Assembly (NCBI RefSeq): GCF_000016125.1
Contig: NC_009135.1
Location: 496,001 to 560,000 of the forward strand
Reading direction: 5' to 3'
Length of the DNA: 64,000 nt
From: Methanococcus maripaludis C5
GTDB lineage: Archaea > AGJL01 > Methanococci > Methanococcales > Methanococcaceae
The notes below the pieces were generated by a model. The model saw nothing but the letters and a program-made list of their open reading frames with translations, had not been told where the DNA came from and ran no database searches. Shown one piece after another: positions 61,097 to 64,000 of this stretch. Numbering within the stretch: the stretch's first letter is position 1; every line of letters starts with the position of its first letter. Both the position numbers and the translations under genes were made by a program.

Positions 61097-62317
61097 TTAG
61101 AAGAACTTATCAAGGGTAACTTGCCTTTGATTGCTTTTTAATATTTTACTTTTTGTTTCATAGTCTTTCATTGGCACATCAAGGTATTTTTTTATTTCTT
61201 CAAGTGCTGATTTTAAGTTATTAAATTTACCAAGTCTATTTTCCATTGCAAGTTTTACGCCGGTTCTAATCTGCCAGACTCCAACTGGGGCATAATATTC
61301 TGGAGTAATTTCTCTAAATACAAGTATTTTCGCTTGTTTTTTTCTTTTTTTAAGATATTCTAAAATGCTGAGTCGGCTTGCATAAAATGCACCAGTTATT
61401 TCATCAGCATAGCCTTTCATTCCAGTAATATCTTCAAAGTCTCCCAAAATCTGGTAATTTTCGCCACTGAATAATGAACCTTTAAGCCATACCTCAAGCA
61501 TCTCAAATGCGTACATATCTGGAATTAAAAGCACAGCATACCTATTCCCGAGGAAATTTTTATAATATACCTCATAATCGTTGATTTGATTATTTTCCAC
61601 TATTTTTTTCTTTACGTACTTTCCAAGCAGATCCTGTGCAGCAGTTATGCTCCATTTTGTCGGAACCAGCTTTTTATTTATTCCAAGGAGGCCTGTTGAA
61701 AGGAGTTTTATTATATAATATTCATCAAATCCTGAATCGTAAAGTGAAATCATCCCTTCATTCGCCTTTAATTCATCATTTACTATATAATCGGATTTTC
61801 GAGGGATTTTCGGGTTTTCTGCAAGTCTGAATTTTAACATGCTTTCTCGTGGGCCGACAGGGGGCGTAAATCCACCAGTTATTAATTCAAGTTTTGGAGC
61901 TTTTTTAAGTTCGATTTCACTGTCAACGGGTTTATTCGCCATTGCAAGTTCCTGAATATTATTCAATAAATTTGAATTTTTGTTTACCTGAACATTCGCA
62001 TTAGTTTCGCCCATAACCAGCATTGAACGAAATTCCATGATCTCTGGAATTGAAATATTATCCCATCGACTTGGATCATCCATAAAAGACGTATCCCCTT
62101 CTACCGGTGGAACCATTGGCCCAATCCTGACATTCGGGTATCCAAATTCTCCAACAAAAACAGAAGGGGGGGATGCTCCAAAAATCTCTTTTTTATTTAT
62201 TTTGGATTCAACTGCTTTTGCAACTCTGAATTTTTCAAGTATCGGGCATCGGGGCCTTCCACAAAGCAGTTTTCTACCTTTACAAAGAGCACATGTTTTT
62301 GACCGGAAAAGTTCCAT
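61097..62317 (-). CDS. nreA: DNA repair protein NreA
   Basis: Archaeal Nre-family protein of 406 residues. An N-terminal zinc finger reads CALCKGRKLLCGRPRCPIL (residues 8-26). The conserved core follows with FVGEFGYPNVRIGPMVPP and GGFTPPVGPRESMLKFRL. The end QRQVTLDKFF is a PCNA-interacting (PIP-like) motif, as reported for NreA, which takes part in repair of DNA damage such as that by mitomycin C. The start ATG is at 62317 with AAAGGGAT ahead of it. Confidence 0.92.
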   Translation of the reverse strand: MELFRSKTCALCKGRKLLCGRPRCPILEKFRVAKAVESKINKKEIFGASPPSVFVGEFGYPNVRIGPMVPPVEGDTSFMDDPSRWDNISIPEIMEFRSMLVMGETNANVQVNKNSNLLNNIQELAMANKPVDSEIELKKAPKLELITGGFTPPVGPRESMLKFRLAENPKIPRKSDYIVNDELKANEGMISLYDSGFDEYYIIKLLSTGLLGINKKLVPTKWSITAAQDLLGKYVKKKIVENNQINDYEVYYKNFLGNRYAVLLIPDMYAFEMLEVWLKGSLFSGENYQILGDFEDITGMKGYADEITGAFYASRLSILEYLKKRKKQAKILVFREITPEYYAPVGVWQIRTGVKLAMENRLGKFNNLKSALEEIKKYLDVPMKDYETKSKILKSNQRQVTLDKFF

Positions 62318-62470
62318 AAAATCCCTTTGAAATTTTTAAATTACAATTTTAAATTTATCCATTATTAAGGCTTTTTTTATAAATAATCTTTAGGCATTCA
62401 CCTAATTTAAACTTTTTTTAGATTTTTCGTAAACTTTGAAAGATTTAAATGTATTTAGTTGGTTTTACAA

Positions 62471-62480
62471 AGATATATAA
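62471..62480 (+). promoter_or_regulatory. TATA box of the LysO-type pair
   Basis: AGATATATAA stands about 55 bases before the first gene of the transporter pair, giving an expected start near 62506 and a short leader with the AAGGCGAT ribosome site. Confidence 0.5.
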
Positions 62481-62531
62481 GCTAATCTGACTAAATGTAT
62501 AGTCTTAACTTCAAAACAGAAGGCGATTCTA

Positions 62532-62780
62532 ATGAATATAATTTATATTTTGATAGTCGGTTTAATTATCGGCTATTTATTTAAGAGCAAGATTGAAAAA
62601 ATCGATTTATCAAAACCAATAAATTTCGCACTCCTTCTCTTGATATTTTTTATGGGCGTGGAGGCCGGAAAAGTTGATTTAAACGCATTTTCAACGTTTG
62701 TAGTTTCAATGGAATTTTCAATTATTGTAATGGTTACAAGCCTCCTTACAGCGGTATTTTTGGGAGGTAGATTTAGATGA
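62532..62780 (+). CDS. LysO (DUF340) transporter, N-terminal part
   Basis: Membrane protein of 82 residues with three hydrophobic helices, corresponding to the N-terminal part of the LysO/YbjE (DUF340) family. FFMGVEAGKVDL near residues 39-50 is the family's repeated motif. The start ATG follows AAGGCGATTCTA. Its TGA overlaps the ATG of the next gene (ATGA), so the two chains are made together and likely form one transporter. Confidence 0.8.
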   Translation: MNIIYILIVGLIIGYLFKSKIEKIDLSKPINFALLLLIFFMGVEAGKVDLNAFSTFVVSMEFSIIVMVTSLLTAVFLGGRFR

Positions 62781-63364
62781 ATTTTACAGTTTTGGTATTA
62801 ATCGCCCTAATTTTGGGATTTATCGTTGGAAAAATATTTGGAATAGATTTTGGAAACATGTATGAAATAATGCTCTATATCCAGATTTTGTTAATTGGAA
62901 TCGACCTTGGAAAAAGTAGTGGTCTTAGGGGAGTTAAAAAAGTTGGAAAATTTGGGATATTACTTCCTTTATTTACGATTATCGGGTCATTGATCGGCGG
63001 AATAATTTCATCAATCGTTTTAGACATCCCTTTAAAATATGCACTCGCAATTGCATCTGGAATGGGGTGGTACAGTCTTTGTGGGCCAATTTTAGCAGAA
63101 TATTCTGCAATTTATGGAGTAATGGGATTTTTGGTAAATCTTGCAAGAGAAGTTTTGACAATTGTTTGTTATTCATTTGTGGTAAAAAAGTTTCCAAAAG
63201 ATATGGCAATTACGCTTGGTGGTGGAACCAGCATGGATTCAACACTTCCAATAATTGTTAAATTTGGTGGAAAAGACATAATGATTCTTTCATTCGTCCA
63301 CGGGTTTATATTGACACTTCTAATTCCATTTATAACGCCGTTTATATTGATGCTTCCATTGTAA
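62777..63364 (+). CDS. LysO (DUF340) transporter, C-terminal part
   Basis: Membrane protein of 195 residues with about five or six helices, the larger part of a LysO-type exporter. IQILLIGIDLGKSSGLRG repeats the motif of the first chain. SGMGWYSLCGPILAEYS and GGGTSMDSTLPIIVKFGG are the signatures of the family. E. coli LysO exports lysine and thialysine; substrate here is by analogy. Together with the first chain the length (277) approximates the single-chain form (about 300). Confidence 0.85.
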   Translation: MNFTVLVLIALILGFIVGKIFGIDFGNMYEIMLYIQILLIGIDLGKSSGLRGVKKVGKFGILLPLFTIIGSLIGGIISSIVLDIPLKYALAIASGMGWYSLCGPILAEYSAIYGVMGFLVNLAREVLTIVCYSFVVKKFPKDMAITLGGGTSMDSTLPIIVKFGGKDIMILSFVHGFILTLLIPFITPFILMLPL

Positions 63365-63429
63365 TATCCTAATAATCTATTTTAAAAGGAATTACCAACT
63401 AAATTATTTTTAAAAATTTAAAAAGTTAT

Positions 63430-64000
63430 TTAGATTATATTTGAGTCGTTGTATTTATTTCCAGATTCTTTGAAATCTGTGTTATTTAAAATTTCTAAAT
63501 CAATACCGTAACTCGAAATTTTATTTCCATGAATGTCGCAGTCGTTTGAATCGTAAATACCCATGCCCAGAATCATAGCGTCTACTATGTCATTTGAAGT
63601 TATTTTAGCATTTGTAGCCATATATAAGTATATGCCTTGATAAGCATCCACTATATCATTTGAAGTTATTTTTAAATCCGTGGCTATATATGCACATATA
63701 CCTCGAGAATTATTTATTATGTCATTTGAAGTTATTTTGGCATTTGCGGAGTTACCGCTAAGAGTAATTCCCAATCCAGAATCAATAATTTCATTATTTA
63801 CTATTTCAACATTTGTTATCGGTATTGTGTATGGGTATGCGGTGGAAATATACAGCGGAAACATGCATTCAGAAATGCTGTTTTGTTCTACCCTAATATT
63901 TTCACATCCTTCATATATTCCAATACCATCTTCATCACTGTTTGGAATGTTATTTTTAAATATGGTACTGTCTGATACGCCCATAAAGCATATTCCGGAT
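63430..64000 (-). CDS. Parallel beta-helix repeat protein, 3' part
   Basis: Carboxy-terminal 189 residues of a protein built from right-handed beta-helix (PbH1/NosD-type) repeats of 20-24 residues. Examples are NAKITSNDIINNSRGICAYI, DLKITSNDIVDAYQGIYLYM and NAKITSNDIVDAMILGMGIY. The frame runs off the window edge (SGICFMGVSDST upstream of an internal ATG at 63984), so the start is missing. Such proteins are usually secreted and bind or cleave polysaccharides in other organisms; in methanogens they are often surface proteins. Three near-identical repeats suggest recent internal duplication. Confidence 0.85.
   Translation of the reverse strand, partial: SGICFMGVSDSTIFKNNIPNSDEDGIGIYEGCENIRVEQNSISECMFPLYISTAYPYTIPITNVEIVNNEIIDSGLGITLSGNSANAKITSNDIINNSRGICAYIATDLKITSNDIVDAYQGIYLYMATNAKITSNDIVDAMILGMGIYDSNDCDIHGNKISSYGIDLEILNNTDFKESGNKYNDSNII

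Overview
The window is AT-rich (roughly one third G+C by eye) and gene-dense. It carries an archaeal (A1A0) ATP synthase operon with a triplicated proteolipid, heterodisulfide reductase subunit B, an archaeal histone, MCM and GINS, RPA, archaeal adenylate kinase AdkA, the archaeosine radical SAM enzyme and methanogen citramalate synthase. Ribosome sites are GGTGA/GGTGG type and TATA boxes are TTTATATA-like. From gene content and protein sequence this is a mesophilic methanogen of the Methanococcus maripaludis type; the strain cannot be told from the sequence.

Layout: 1-3.2 kb holds the 3' end of hdrB, a helix-turn-helix regulator, surE and a NYN-domain protein. 3.3-13.8 kb (minus strand) is the ATP synthase operon atpHIKECFABD, followed by DUF22, DUF61 and two tiny membrane proteins, one of them MrpF/EhbB-like. 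14.2-19.7 kb (minus) carries rlmH, a slipin/NfeD pair, tmk and a 976-residue HEAT-repeat protein. 19.8-24.0 kb (plus) carries RPA, adkA, an EMC3/YidC-like membrane protein and a solute-binding lipoprotein; a small unknown gene and an RqcH/NEMF homologue follow on the minus strand.

26.6-30.15 kb is a 3.6-kb island almost without genes. It contains a frameshifted tyrosine-recombinase relic, two copies of a candidate structured RNA gene with its own TATA box, two diverged ~185-bp elements bounded by related inverted ends, other repeats and one small membrane ORF. It ends at argS-GINS-MCM.

34.7-40.1 kb holds a TetR regulator and a half-size RND exporter that share the same 18-bp operator, an adhesin-like secreted protein, an AI-2E family permease and a PEGA-domain protein. 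40.1-54.6 kb contains cimA, aspartate kinase, a CBS-domain protein with a possible ribosome-hibernation-factor domain, a histone, the archaeosine enzyme, carB, exonuclease III, gltX, an RluA-type pseudouridine synthase unusual in archaea, and pyrC.

54.6-61.1 kb is the complete operon trpCDEGFBA. It is preceded by a short reading frame, with a good ribosome site, that ends in Gln-Trp-Trp-Gln-stop. Downstream of it are three overlapping short helices and a T-run, the layout of a translated-leader attenuator; this is the most interesting signal in the window. The window closes with nreA, a two-gene LysO-type transporter and the 3' part of a parallel beta-helix protein.
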